A DNA stretch of 11,713 bases from Oceanospirillaceae bacterium UBA7410 (GTDB lineage: Bacteria > Pseudomonadota > Gammaproteobacteria > Pseudomonadales > Balneatricaceae): contig DKMQ01000065.1 of the NCBI GenBank assembly GCA_002470565.1, positions 1 through 11,713 of the forward strand, in the 5' to 3' direction. Under the pieces are notes generated by a model. It was not told where the DNA came from. It worked only from the letters and a program-made list of their open reading frames with translations, and did no database searches. The stretch's first letter is position 1; every line of letters starts with the position of its first letter. A program made the position numbers and the translations under genes. Below, piece by piece: positions 1 through 8,119 of the stretch.

Positions 1-791
1 CTTAAATACACTGGCTCTTCTTGACTGGAGGCATTCACGACAGTCGATCCATTCACATAAGATTGGCTTAATAACTTCCCATCCCTTAGGTTAATTACTC
101 TAGCAATCTTGGCCTGCTCACGCAAAAATTTCACTTTGGCTTCCGCTTTAAACTCATAGATAGCATGAGCTCTACGTTTGCTTAAATCAAGGTCTTCAAT
201 AGCAAGGCGATTGTTTCGAGCATACGCTTGAGCAAGTTGATCAAAATTACTTACTAGATACTTATTTACATTGTCATTTGAAATCACCAGAGCATCAGTA
301 ATTATTTGAGTAGCTAGCGCTGGAGCTTGAGTGGTGATATTCATCACCCAGTTTGGCTGAGGATTTTTTGCAGCGTTTGGTGCAGGTGGTACTAGAGAAA
401 AATCATAATTAGCCACTATAGCCACACGGGATTCAAACTCTTGATCAGTTTCATCGGCTTTTTTCTCAAGGTAACTGGAAGACTTAATAAGTTTTCTAAT
501 CTCACTAAGTGGCTTGATATCATCAGTAAACAAAGACAAAAATCTTTGCTTATCCGCAGACATAAACTTATAGGTGTTAAATTCAGAATAAACATCAGCT
601 TGCGCTGCAGGCAAGGTAGATATTTCAAAGCTGCCAGTATAGGTTTTAGGCACTAACATTAGGTAAGCTATTGCAGACATTAAAGTGGCAATAGCTATAC
701 CTACAACTAACCACTTTCCTCTCCACAAGGATCTAACCAAATCTGCTAAATCAATCTCATCGTCGTGTATTTGATTATCCTGCTGTTTCAT
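1..791 (-). CDS. Wzz-type polysaccharide chain-length determinant / co-polymerase, partial (C-terminus beyond the window)
   Basis: Reading leftward from an ATG at 789-791, the frame stays open for 263 codons to the window edge, so only the N-terminal part is present. The protein opens with an acidic stretch, then the Wzz-family signature EIDLADLVRSLWRGKW at about residues 12-27. A membrane segment follows at about 27-47, ending in the usual P-x-x-Y (PKTY) step into the periplasm. Residues 50-160 would be the periplasmic base domain. From about 180 the sequence is rich in Leu, Lys, Glu and Arg and should form the long helix typical of the family. The second, C-terminal membrane segment would lie outside the window. 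Known members are inner-membrane oligomers that set the length of O-antigen, enterobacterial common antigen or capsule chains with a Wzy polymerase. An AGGA ribosome site sits 7 nt before the ATG. Which polysaccharide it serves cannot be told here, and a tyrosine kinase-fused relative is not excluded. Confidence 0.85.
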   Translation of the reverse strand, partial: MKQQDNQIHDDEIDLADLVRSLWRGKWLVVGIAIATLMSAIAYLMLVPKTYTGSFEISTLPAAQADVYSEFNTYKFMSADKQRFLSLFTDDIKPLSEIRKLIKSSSYLEKKADETDQEFESRVAIVANYDFSLVPPAPNAAKNPQPNWVMNITTQAPALATQIITDALVISNDNVNKYLVSNFDQLAQAYARNNRLAIEDLDLSKRRAHAIYEFKAEAKVKFLREQAKIARVINLRDGKLLSQSYVNGSTVVNASSQEEPVYL

Positions 792-834
792 AAATAATTC
801 CTGTATAAATATATCGATACATATCTTATTTCAG

Positions 835-873
835 AAAAAATTTAACAGCTTAGCGGATTACGCAAGCTGTTAA
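835..873 (-). terminator. Rho-independent terminator of the cold-shock-domain gene
   Basis: A perfect 10-bp inverted repeat, TTAACAGCTT (842-851) with AAGCTGTTAA (864-873), is extended inward by GCG/CGC (853-855 with 861-863) around the loop at 856-860, with one bulged base at 852. Read on the minus strand, the stem is followed by A and then six T (840-835). This is the classic intrinsic-terminator layout. It begins 22 nt after the stop codon of the cold-shock-domain gene and lies between that gene and the Wzz-type gene, so the two should be separate transcripts. Confidence 0.92.
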
Positions 874-894
874 TATCCAGTTTAAATTTTAAAC

Positions 895-1335
895 CTACCC
901 TACGATAGAGACATCTTCGGCTTGAATGCCTTTGTCGCTTTCAGTGACGCTAAAGCGAACGCGCTGACCTTCTAGTAATGAACGGTGGCCTTTGCCTCGT
1001 ATAGAACGAAAGTGAACAAATACGTCATCGCCTTGATCACGCGTTACAAAACCAAAACCTTTGGTAACGTTAAACCACTTAACCGTGCCAGATTCGCGAT
1101 TTGGATCATCATCCATTTCATCCCATTGGTCATCGTCTTCTGCACCCGCAGAAACAAACTTAACACCAGTAGCAAGAGTAGCTACCCAGAACATGGCAAA
1201 AGCTACACCAGCTACTAACTCAAACTGAGCGTTAACAATGTTTGAACCATGAACAATTTCATCTAAAATAAACGGTAATGCCAAAGCGGCAATTAAACTA
1301 ATAATGAAGCTATAAATAAATAATGTACGTCTCAT
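895..1335 (-). CDS. Small membrane protein with C-terminal cold-shock domain
   Basis: This is a 146-residue protein with two parts. The N-terminal half has two hydrophobic segments, about residues 5-24 and 40-61, predicted as inner-membrane helices. An acidic linker (about 66-77, mostly D and E) follows. Residues 82-146 form a complete cold-shock (CspA-type OB) domain, with the RNP1 motif KGFGFV at 92-97 and RNP2 VFVHF at 105-109. The aromatic residues W87, F88, F94, F96, F106, H108 and F109, which stack on single-stranded nucleic acid, are retained. The family binds single-stranded RNA or DNA. The membrane anchor implies binding at the membrane surface, which is an inference. With both termini inside, the domain would be cytoplasmic. 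The ribosome site is weak (AGAGA, about 12 nt before the ATG). The gene is divergent from slyX and ends at a strong terminator, so it is probably monocistronic. No specific role is established by the sequence. Confidence 0.88.
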   Translation of the reverse strand: MRRTLFIYSFIISLIAALALPFILDEIVHGSNIVNAQFELVAGVAFAMFWVATLATGVKFVSAGAEDDDQWDEMDDDPNRESGTVKWFNVTKGFGFVTRDQGDDVFVHFRSIRGKGHRSLLEGQRVRFSVTESDKGIQAEDVSIVG

Positions 1336-1516
1336 AATGATTCGATATCTCTAATTTTATTGTTTTAAATAACACCATTGCACCGCCACCTTTGCCTATT
1401 TACATATGCGAACTTGCATAAAGTCGGTACAATCACGCAAGATTATAGAAAAACCCGCGCCCAATCAAACACTTGATTTATAAAAGCCCCTTTTTTTGCA
1501 ACTTCTTGAGCATATC
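1336..1516. promoter_or_regulatory. Divergent intergenic region between the cold-shock-domain gene and slyX
   Basis: These 181 nt must hold the promoters of both flanking genes, which face away from each other. No clean sigma-70 pair stands out on either strand. The only ordered element I see is an imperfect palindrome at 1405-1420, with arms TATGC and GCATA separated by 6 nt. It sits near the middle and could be an operator. A run of seven T (1491-1497) lies just before slyX. I see no coding potential here. Confidence 0.45.
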
Positions 1517-1735
1517 ATGACAAATAACGCCGATATCGTCGAACTACAGCAACAAATCGCCTTTCAAGAGCAAACCGTAGACACTCTTAACGAGGTAGTA
1601 AGCAGACAACAAAAAGACCTTACTAGGATAGAGCGCACTTTAAGTTTGCTCGCGCAGCAGATGAAAAATTTGCAACAAGCAGCTGACGCTGGTCAAGGTG
1701 GGCCAGAGGCAAATGAGCCGCCGCCACACTATTAA
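1517..1735 (+). CDS. slyX: SlyX family protein
   Basis: A 72-residue protein, the same length as E. coli SlyX. Residues about 5-58 are a continuous amphipathic, Gln/Leu/Glu-rich helix expected to form a coiled coil and containing the family's IAFQEQTVDTLNEVV-like segment. The Gly/Pro-rich tail ends in PPPHY, the hallmark of the family. The frame extends 7 codons upstream to a TTG at 1496, but the ATG at 1517 gives the family length and follows a short GAG ribosome site 6 nt upstream, so I chose the ATG. The biochemical function of SlyX is unknown; the name comes from its position next to slyD in E. coli, which is not the case here. It is the only plus-strand gene in the window and converges on rsmJ. 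Confidence 0.93.
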   Translation: MTNNADIVELQQQIAFQEQTVDTLNEVVSRQQKDLTRIERTLSLLAQQMKNLQQAADAGQGGPEANEPPPHY

Positions 1736-1749
1736 TTTTCTAAGCTAAT

Positions 1750-2535
1750 CTATTTGGATGAGAAGCTTTTATTCACATAAATATCAAATCGATTAGACTT
1801 ACCTTCAAGCCGATACATAGGTTTATGCTGACCAAGATCTGGTGCGATACGAGGTCGCTTTACCACTACCCTGTGAGTGGCTAAGTCTAGAGCTTTTGCA
1901 AGCAAAGGATCTGCATCTTGGTCACTACCTACCAAGTCTCGAAAAATGGCCATTTCTTTTTTTACTTGAGCAGACTTACCAGAGTGAGGAAACATCGGGT
2001 CCAAATAGATTACTTGCGGAGCAACACCCTCCCAAGATTCCATTACAGACAAGGCATCGCCTTGCTTAAGGCGCATACTAGCGACAATATCGCCCACATC
2101 AATGTCTAGCTCCCCTCTAGCTAAGCCATCTTTAAGGAGTGCCCTTACTACAGCCTGACGTTCAACCATAGTGACTGCGCATCCTAAGCTAGCCAAAACA
2201 AAGGCATCGCCACCTAACCCTGCTGTCACATCTAAGATACTAGGCCGTATAGAACCCTGCATACCTACAGCTTTTGCCACCTGTTGCCCTTTACCACCAC
2301 CAAACACTCTACGATGGCGCGACTTACCCGCTGCAAAATCTACACGTACCGCACCACTGCGCCCATCTACTGGCTCTAACCCCAAACCTTGTGCAGTGAA
2401 ACGTAAAATAAAGTCATACTTATCACTTGGTTTTTTGATCACTGGCACATTAAGGTCTAACGCAAGAGATTTCTCTAATGACTGAAATCCTGCTGCTACA
2501 ACTGCTAATTTAATGTGGGTAATATCAGCCAACAT
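1750..2535 (-). CDS. rsmJ: 16S rRNA (guanine-1516-N2)-methyltransferase
   Basis: RsmJ transfers a methyl group from S-adenosylmethionine to G1516 of 16S rRNA in the small ribosomal subunit. The 261-residue product (E. coli about 250) shows the HRRxFGGGxG stretch, the SAM-binding motif [11 protein letters not shown] at about 102-112, the YLDPMFPH catalytic motif at 177-184, KKEM and the VVVKRP strand at 223-228, all close to E. coli RsmJ. The frame runs 14 codons further upstream to 2577, but that stretch is entirely inside uppP coding sequence. The ATG at 2535 fits the family length. Even so, the first 31 nt overlap the 3' end of uppP, which suggests translational coupling. It is the last gene of the adk-tsaB-uppP-rsmJ block. 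I see no clear hairpin terminator after it; its stop lies 14 nt from that of the convergent slyX. Confidence 0.95.
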   Translation of the reverse strand: MLADITHIKLAVVAAGFQSLEKSLALDLNVPVIKKPSDKYDFILRFTAQGLGLEPVDGRSGAVRVDFAAGKSRHRRVFGGGKGQQVAKAVGMQGSIRPSILDVTAGLGGDAFVLASLGCAVTMVERQAVVRALLKDGLARGELDIDVGDIVASMRLKQGDALSVMESWEGVAPQVIYLDPMFPHSGKSAQVKKEMAIFRDLVGSDQDADPLLAKALDLATHRVVVKRPRIAPDLGQHKPMYRLEGKSNRFDIYVNKSFSSK

Positions 2536-3314
2536 AAGCCCAATCCCAAAACAATACGATAAGCGACAAAGGGCCACATACCCATGCGACTAATTATGCG
2601 CATAAACAAAAAAATACATAACCAAGCGCTCAAAAAAGACACTACAAACGCTATCAGCATAGGCACCCAAGCAATAACAACCTTTGTAGTTGCCAACTCA
2701 AAACTTATAAGACTAGAGGCTGCTAAGATAATAGGGATAGACATTAAGAATGAAAAACGAGCGGCTGCTTCTCGCGTATAACCAAGCATCAGCGCAGCTG
2801 TCATAGTGATGCCAGAGCGGGAAGTACCTGGCAATAAAGCCAAAGCCTGAGCTAAGCCTATATATATAGTATGTCGCCAATTCATAGCCGACATTTGATG
2901 TTGTCTGCGGCTGCGCCAGTCAGCAAAGCCTAGCAGCAAACCAAACACTAATGTAGTGACCGCAACTACCCACAGCATTCGTGCATTCACTTCTATCCAA
3001 TCTTTTAATATCAGGCCAAAGAACATGGCCGGAAGCGTTGCCACTATTAACATTAGCGCCAAGGTTGCTTGCGGGTTTAGGCGTCGTTCCTGTTGCCACT
3101 GATACAGGCCTAAAACCATAGCAATTAAATCGCTGCGCAGATAGATGATGACAGCTAATAGACTACCTAAGTGAACCGCCACATCAAAACTTAAACCTTG
3201 ATCAGGCCATCCTAACAATAGGCTTGGGAACAACAGATGGGCAGAGCTAGAAATAGGTAAAAATTCAGTAATGCCCTGAATTAAAGCAATGATACTGGCT
3301 TGTATCCAATCCAT
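2505..3314 (-). CDS. uppP: Undecaprenyl-diphosphatase (BacA/UppP type)
   Basis: This integral membrane enzyme removes a phosphate from undecaprenyl diphosphate, recycling the lipid carrier used for peptidoglycan and surface polysaccharides. It is also associated with bacitracin resistance. The 269-residue product matches the family length and is hydrophobic throughout, with several membrane spans. The two active-site motifs are intact: [14 protein letters not shown] at 13-26, with E17 and H26 equivalent to E. coli E21 and H30, and PGTSRSG at 162-168, with the catalytic Arg at 166. Q13 takes the place of E. coli E17, which is a common and tolerated variant of the (E/Q)xxxE motif. A strong GAGGA ribosome site precedes the ATG. 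It starts 27 nt after tsaB and overlaps rsmJ by 31 nt, so it belongs to the same transcript. Confidence 0.96.
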   Translation of the reverse strand: MDWIQASIIALIQGITEFLPISSSAHLLFPSLLLGWPDQGLSFDVAVHLGSLLAVIIYLRSDLIAMVLGLYQWQQERRLNPQATLALMLIVATLPAMFFGLILKDWIEVNARMLWVVAVTTLVFGLLLGFADWRSRRQHQMSAMNWRHTIYIGLAQALALLPGTSRSGITMTAALMLGYTREAAARFSFLMSIPIILAASSLISFELATTKVVIAWVPMLIAFVVSFLSAWLCIFLFMRIISRMGMWPFVAYRIVLGLGLCWLILPTLN

Positions 3315-3341
3315 GGGGCAATCCTCAATAAAAGTGGAAGG

Positions 3342-4043
3342 CTATTGATAACGTGGTAGTTTTTGCCATGTAACTTCGTCACGCAAATAAACAGGCAAAG
3401 CATATTCAGGCGCACACTGGTGTCCTAGTAAAAAACCCGCCGCCGCCAAGCGAACCATTTCTAAAGCCCTTGGCTCTAGTTCAGACCGCACTGATTGAGC
3501 ACTAGTGATAATACCTTGGGGCATATTTGCAACAGACATACCGCTACCACAAGCCACATAGTTACTGTTCATTACTTCAACCTGCAAAGGTGAGCAAACT
3601 CTTTCAGCAATTTGTGCAACAGCAAGTTGGGGATCATTTTCATCAATAATGTATTCTCCCCAATACACCTCGCCCATACGGGCATCTAAACTACAGGCGT
3701 AAGATAAACCAGCCATGCTTGAATAAGTATGGGCACGCAATGCAAGAGCGGCAAGGGTGGATATAGGCAATACTTTACAGCCAATACCAAAAGCCAGGCC
3801 CTGAGCCACACCTGCTGCAATGCGAATGCCTGTGAAAGATCCTGGGCCACGACCATAAGCGATAGCATCAAGGCTAGACATCTTAACATCAGCCTCAAGT
3901 AACAGCTCTTGCACCATGGGTAGTAAGCGTTTTGTATGTTGACGCTGCGCAAGCTCTTCTTGGCCGATCAAAAGCCCAGTGTCGCTCCATAGGGCCACGC
4001 TACAGGAATTTCCAGAAGTGTCCAGCGCCAGTATATAGGCCAT
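3342..4043 (-). CDS. tsaB: tRNA t6A37 biosynthesis protein TsaB
   Basis: TsaB is the scaffold partner of TsaD. With TsaC and TsaE they make threonylcarbamoyladenosine at position 37 of tRNAs reading ANN codons. The 233-residue product (E. coli 231) has the ASKHA-fold start LALDTSGNSCSVALW, the family motif YGRGPGSFTGIRI at 63-75, LDARMGEVYW near the middle, and a C-terminus YLRDEVTWQKLP that aligns with the E. coli tail. It begins 8 nt after the adk stop codon with no good ribosome site of its own, so translation is probably coupled to adk. The ATG at 4041-4043 is the natural start by homology. Confidence 0.97.
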   Translation of the reverse strand: MAYILALDTSGNSCSVALWSDTGLLIGQEELAQRQHTKRLLPMVQELLLEADVKMSSLDAIAYGRGPGSFTGIRIAAGVAQGLAFGIGCKVLPISTLAALALRAHTYSSMAGLSYACSLDARMGEVYWGEYIIDENDPQLAVAQIAERVCSPLQVEVMNSNYVACGSGMSVANMPQGIITSAQSVRSELEPRALEMVRLAAAGFLLGHQCAPEYALPVYLRDEVTWQKLPRYQ

Positions 4044-4051
4044 GGGTAAGG

Positions 4052-4757
<706 letters not shown>

Positions 4758-4786
4758 TTAACCTATATTCGATTAAATTAAGATGC

Positions 4787-4846
4787 CTTAGCAAAGAAAC
4801 AATAAGACAACACAAAGTGTTCAACATTTATTATTTGCTTGCTAAG
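4787..4846. repeat. Concentric inverted repeats (long imperfect hairpin) upstream of adk
   Basis: Three nested complementary pairs share nearly the same centre: CTTAGCAA (4787-4794) with TTGCTAAG (4839-4846), AATAA (4801-4805) with TTATT (4828-4832), and AACAC (4809-4813) with GTGTT (4817-4821) around an AAA loop. Together they can fold into a 60-nt imperfect hairpin with internal loops. No T-run follows on either strand, so it does not look like an intrinsic terminator. Confidence 0.5.
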
Positions 4847-4968
4847 AAACCCATTACACAGCCACAAGTTTTACATGGCCGCGTAGTTTAACTAAAACAC
4901 AGCTTCAGCGCCATGCTCCTAAAGTGGAATTAGTTTATACCGGTTATAGTAAGTGGATATGTCAAACG

Positions 4969-5796
4969 TTACAGACCTTGCGCCTTAGCTTCGTTCCAGC
5001 CAGCATCCATATGTTCTAAGCTGACATTTTCTAGCTGTTCACCTGACGCTAGTATTTGAGCCTCTAAAAAACGAAAGCGTCGCTCAAATTTGGCATTAGC
5101 ACCACGCATTACTTGCTCAGGATCTTGCTTCAAATGTCTGGCCATATTCACGCAGGCAAACATTAGATCACCTAATTCTTCTAAGGTGTGTTCTTTATCA
5201 CCACTAGCAAAAGCCTGTTGAACTTCCTCTAACTCTTCAGCCATATTCGCTAAAACTGGCGCCACGGCTGGCCAGTCAAAGCCCACATTAGCTGCCCGCT
5301 TTTGTAGTTTTGCACTACGCTGCATAGCGGGCAAGGCATTGGGCACGTCATCTAACACAGAGTGTTGTTGCTTAGCTTCGCGTTCATTTTGCTTAATACT
5401 TTCCCAGTTTTTGAGCACTTGTTCAGCATCTATAACGGCACTGCCTTGCTCTTCATTATGAACACTATCTCCAAAGACATGTGGGTGGCGGCGAATAAGC
5501 TTATCTGCCATGGCTTGAGCTACATCAGCAAATTCAAAACTGCCTTCTTCACGTGCTAATTGGCAGTAAAAAACCACTTGAAATAACAAATCACCCAGCT
5601 CATCACGCAGCTGCATACGATCATCAGACTCTATCGCATCTGCAACTTCGTAGGCCTCCTCTAAGGTATGCGGCAAAATACTACGGAAATCTTGCTTTAA
5701 ATCCCACGGACAGCCACCATCGGGATTACGCAACTGGGCCATAATATCTAATAAATTTTGCATTGCATCGCTAGTTTGGAGTGAACTTTTAACCAT
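4969..5796 (-). CDS. mazG: Nucleoside triphosphate pyrophosphohydrolase MazG
   Basis: MazG hydrolyses nucleoside triphosphates to monophosphates and pyrophosphate, removing unusual or damaged NTPs. In E. coli it also influences (p)ppGpp levels. The 275-residue product (E. coli 263) has the usual two all-alpha MazG repeats. The first has CPWD at 29-32, EEAYE at 46-50 and ELGD at 66-69, followed by RRHPHVFGD. The second has EELEE at 187-191, ELGD at 207-210 and KFERRF at 236-241. These acidic clusters coordinate magnesium. The ATG at 5794-5796 lies inside the last codons of relA (8-nt overlap), with AAGG about 10 nt upstream. A second ATG at residue 12 would give a start closer to E. coli and remains possible. 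The overlap with relA implies coupled translation. Confidence 0.97.
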   Translation of the reverse strand: MVKSSLQTSDAMQNLLDIMAQLRNPDGGCPWDLKQDFRSILPHTLEEAYEVADAIESDDRMQLRDELGDLLFQVVFYCQLAREEGSFEFADVAQAMADKLIRRHPHVFGDSVHNEEQGSAVIDAEQVLKNWESIKQNEREAKQQHSVLDDVPNALPAMQRSAKLQKRAANVGFDWPAVAPVLANMAEELEEVQQAFASGDKEHTLEELGDLMFACVNMARHLKQDPEQVMRGANAKFERRFRFLEAQILASGEQLENVSLEHMDAGWNEAKAQGL

Positions 5797-8044
5797 TTTT
5801 TTGCCGCCTTACATCTAATACGTTAGGAAGCTGGCTGATTTTATCTAAAATCCGGCCCAGCAAGTCTAAACGGGGTATATCTATTGTCATGGCGATGGTA
5901 GCCGAATGCGTTTTTTTATCAACATTGGTCGTTATATTACCCAAGTTAACATTTTCATTACCCAACACCATAATAACTTCACTCAACAATCCAGAGCGAT
6001 CCACCGCTTCAATATAGATATCTACAGGATAAGTGTGCTCACTATTGCCAGACCAATTCACCTCAATAATACGCTGGCGATCACGCTCGGCCATGTTCAT
6101 AACATTAAGGCAATCTTGCCGATGCACAGACACCCCTCGTGTAAGAGTGATAAATCCAGTAATGCCATCCCCAGGAACCGGCTTACAACAATTAGCAATA
6201 CTGGTGAGTAGATTACCTACTCCAGCAATTTGAACATCATTACCCACAGCAGATGTAGACTTAGATTTACCATTCAAAAGACTAAGATTTAGTTGCTTTT
6301 TAGACTTTAAGTTAGGCTCTACTTGCTGTTGGGCAGCATTAATAACCTGAGTTAGTCGCAGGTCTCCAGCACCTAAAGCGGCATACATATCATCAACTTG
6401 CTTAAAGTTGATCTGTGTCGCTATGAGACTATAATCTACCCCAGCAATGGCCATACGACGCATTTCCCGCTCTACTAAGTGACGCCCTGCGGTTGCATTC
6501 TTGTCTTTATCCAGCTGCTTAAAGTAGTGGCCAATTTTCGCTCGCGTGCGGCCTGCCGTGACGTAACCCAAGTTTGGGTTCATCCAATCTCGACTAGGCG
6601 CTCCGCCTTTAGAGGTCATTATTGAAACTTGATCTCCAGTTTGAAGCTCATAAGTTAACGGCACTATGCGGCCATGTATCTTTGCCCCACGGCAGGTATT
6701 GCCCACTTCCGTATGCACTCTGTAAGCAAAGTCTATGGGGGTGGCACCATTTGGTAAATCTACTACATGTCCATCTGGAGTAAATACATAAATTCGGTCT
6801 TGATCCACATCACCTTTAACTTGATTAACAAACTCATCTCCATCGCCTACTTCGTCATGCCACTCTAATACTTGGCGCAACCATGCAAGTTTATCGTCAT
6901 ATGAATTACCTGCGCTATTAACGTCTGTGCCTTTGTATAGCCAATGAGCACACACACCAAGCTCGGCCTCGTCATGCATGGCAAAAGTACGAATCTGTAT
7001 TTCTACTACCTTACCTTCCGGCCCTATTACTGCAGTGTGTAAAGAGCGATAGCCATTTTCTTTAGGCGTGGCAATATAATCATCAAACTCTTGGGGAATA
7101 TTGCGCCACAAACCATGAACGATACCCAAAGCGGTGTAGCAATCAGTAAGCTCAGGCACCAACACACGCACTGCACGTACGTCATAAACTTGGGAAAATT
7201 CAATATTTTTGCGCTGCATTTTGCGCCATATGCTGTAGATGTGCTTAGCTCTACCCATCACGTCTGGCACTATACCTGCACCTGTAAGCTGCTGCGTTAG
7301 GTTAGCTAATACGCGCTCAATATAATCTTGCCTATCCATACGCCGCTCATCTAAATAGAACGCAATTTCTTTATAGGCATTGGGCTGAAGGTAACGAAAT
7401 GAAAGGTCTTCAAGCTCCCACTTAATGGCACCTATACCTAAACGGTGAGCTAATGGGGCGTATACATCAAAGACTTCACGGGAGACAAGGTAACGCTTCT
7501 TTCGATCAACGTTTTTTACTGCTCGAATTGCGCAGGTGCGCTCAGCAAGCTTGATCAGTGCCACGCGCACATCATCCACTAAGGAAACTAGCATCTTACG
7601 CACATTGGTAAGCTGCCCATCAGACTGGCCTAAAATACTATCTCGTGTGGGGCTTTGTAAGCTACTTATTGCAGCCATTTGCAGCACACCATCGATTAAC
7701 GAAGCCACAACTGGCCCAAAAGTGTCCTTAACTTCTTTTAAAGATAGTTTATCTTCGCGCACGGCGCGATACAAAACTGCAGCCACTAAAGTCTCTTCAT
7801 TGACCTGCAACGTCGTTAATATTTCAGCCATTTCAAGGCCAGTGCGAAAACAATCAACCTCTTGCGTGGCCCAAATATCTTCACTTTTACTAGCATGGTC
7901 GCGCACTTTTTGGGCCAGCTCACATGCTTGTTGCAACACACCCGCATCTGATAGCTCTACCACATTTTTCAGGCCTGCCATCCACGCTTGAATATCGACA
8001 TTGCCATCGGCGTATGTGGGGTGAACCGCGCGTACCTGTACCAT
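5789..8044 (-). CDS. relA: GTP pyrophosphokinase RelA, (p)ppGpp synthetase I
   Basis: RelA makes pppGpp/ppGpp from ATP and GTP/GDP on stalled ribosomes when uncharged tRNA enters, triggering the stringent response. The 751-residue product (E. coli 744) has all domains in order. The N-terminal hydrolase-like domain is degenerate: Y92-R93 stand where active enzymes have the His-Asp pair, as expected for RelA and not SpoT. The synthetase domain (about 265-375) has YDVRAVRV, EFDD at 319-322 (the acidic RelA-type motif, where SpoT has RxKD), PKENGYRSLHT, and EIQIRT at 348-353. The TGS domain spans about 414-476. The zinc-finger/RIS region has C619, C620, H641 and C645. The ACT domain runs from about 673 to the end. 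The frame opens at a TTG at 8050, but the ATG at 8044 gives MVQVRAVH, like E. coli MVAVRSAH, and has AGGA 7 nt upstream. It overlaps mazG by 8 nt. Confidence 0.98.
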   Translation of the reverse strand: MVQVRAVHPTYADGNVDIQAWMAGLKNVVELSDAGVLQQACELAQKVRDHASKSEDIWATQEVDCFRTGLEMAEILTTLQVNEETLVAAVLYRAVREDKLSLKEVKDTFGPVVASLIDGVLQMAAISSLQSPTRDSILGQSDGQLTNVRKMLVSLVDDVRVALIKLAERTCAIRAVKNVDRKKRYLVSREVFDVYAPLAHRLGIGAIKWELEDLSFRYLQPNAYKEIAFYLDERRMDRQDYIERVLANLTQQLTGAGIVPDVMGRAKHIYSIWRKMQRKNIEFSQVYDVRAVRVLVPELTDCYTALGIVHGLWRNIPQEFDDYIATPKENGYRSLHTAVIGPEGKVVEIQIRTFAMHDEAELGVCAHWLYKGTDVNSAGNSYDDKLAWLRQVLEWHDEVGDGDEFVNQVKGDVDQDRIYVFTPDGHVVDLPNGATPIDFAYRVHTEVGNTCRGAKIHGRIVPLTYELQTGDQVSIMTSKGGAPSRDWMNPNLGYVTAGRTRAKIGHYFKQLDKDKNATAGRHLVEREMRRMAIAGVDYSLIATQINFKQVDDMYAALGAGDLRLTQVINAAQQQVEPNLKSKKQLNLSLLNGKSKSTSAVGNDVQIAGVGNLLTSIANCCKPVPGDGITGFITLTRGVSVHRQDCLNVMNMAERDRQRIIEVNWSGNSEHTYPVDIYIEAVDRSGLLSEVIMVLGNENVNLGNITTNVDKKTHSATIAMTIDIPRLDLLGRILDKISQLPNVLDVRRQKNG

Positions 8045-8119
8045 ACTCAAATCCTGTTAATTATCACACCAAAAGTGTTCCCACTATTTTAGTTCCTTAC
8101 CCATATTAGCGCGTGACTT
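8045..8119 (-). promoter_or_regulatory. rlmD-relA intergenic spacer, possible relA control region
   Basis: This 75-nt spacer is the largest gap within the pdxJ-to-mazG block, so it is the likeliest place for a separate relA promoter. A TGTGATAAT element resembles an extended -10, but it sits only about 15 nt before the ATG and has no good -35, so I do not call it a promoter. A short inverted pair, ACAC (8066-8069) with GTGT (8075-8078), is present. Its 9-nt AAAGTGTTC core also occurs in the gap upstream of adk. Confidence 0.3.

Noticed and set aside
416..656. Short open frames on both strands of about 70 codons
   Set aside because: Both overlap the Wzz-type coding sequence, which is read in a different minus-strand frame that stays open for 263 codons and has the family motif and membrane segment.
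985..1218. Plus-strand open frame of 77 codons opposite the cold-shock-domain gene
   Set aside because: The minus-strand frame encodes an intact cold-shock domain, so this one is its mirror image.
1736..1749. Bidirectional terminator between the convergent slyX and rsmJ
   Set aside because: The 14-nt spacer and flanks are AT-rich but show no stem of useful length on either strand.
2171..2485. Plus-strand open frame of 104 codons opposite rsmJ
   Set aside because: It is antisense to conserved RsmJ motifs. The proline-rich composition is typical of a shadow frame and nothing supports expression.
7765..7775. SpoT-type hydrolase activity for the RelA homologue
   Set aside because: The His-Asp pair needed for (p)ppGpp hydrolysis is replaced by Tyr-Arg, and the synthetase carries EFDD, so it is RelA and not a bifunctional Rel/SpoT.
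7536..7991. Long plus-strand open frame (151 codons) opposite relA
   Set aside because: It lies wholly antisense to the strongly supported N-terminal part of relA. Its Ser/Thr-rich product shows no recognisable motif, and it fits a codon-bias shadow.
8045..8070. TGTGATAAT as an extended -10 promoter for relA
   Set aside because: It is only about 15 nt before the ATG, which would leave the ribosome site at the very 5' end, and no acceptable -35 is present.
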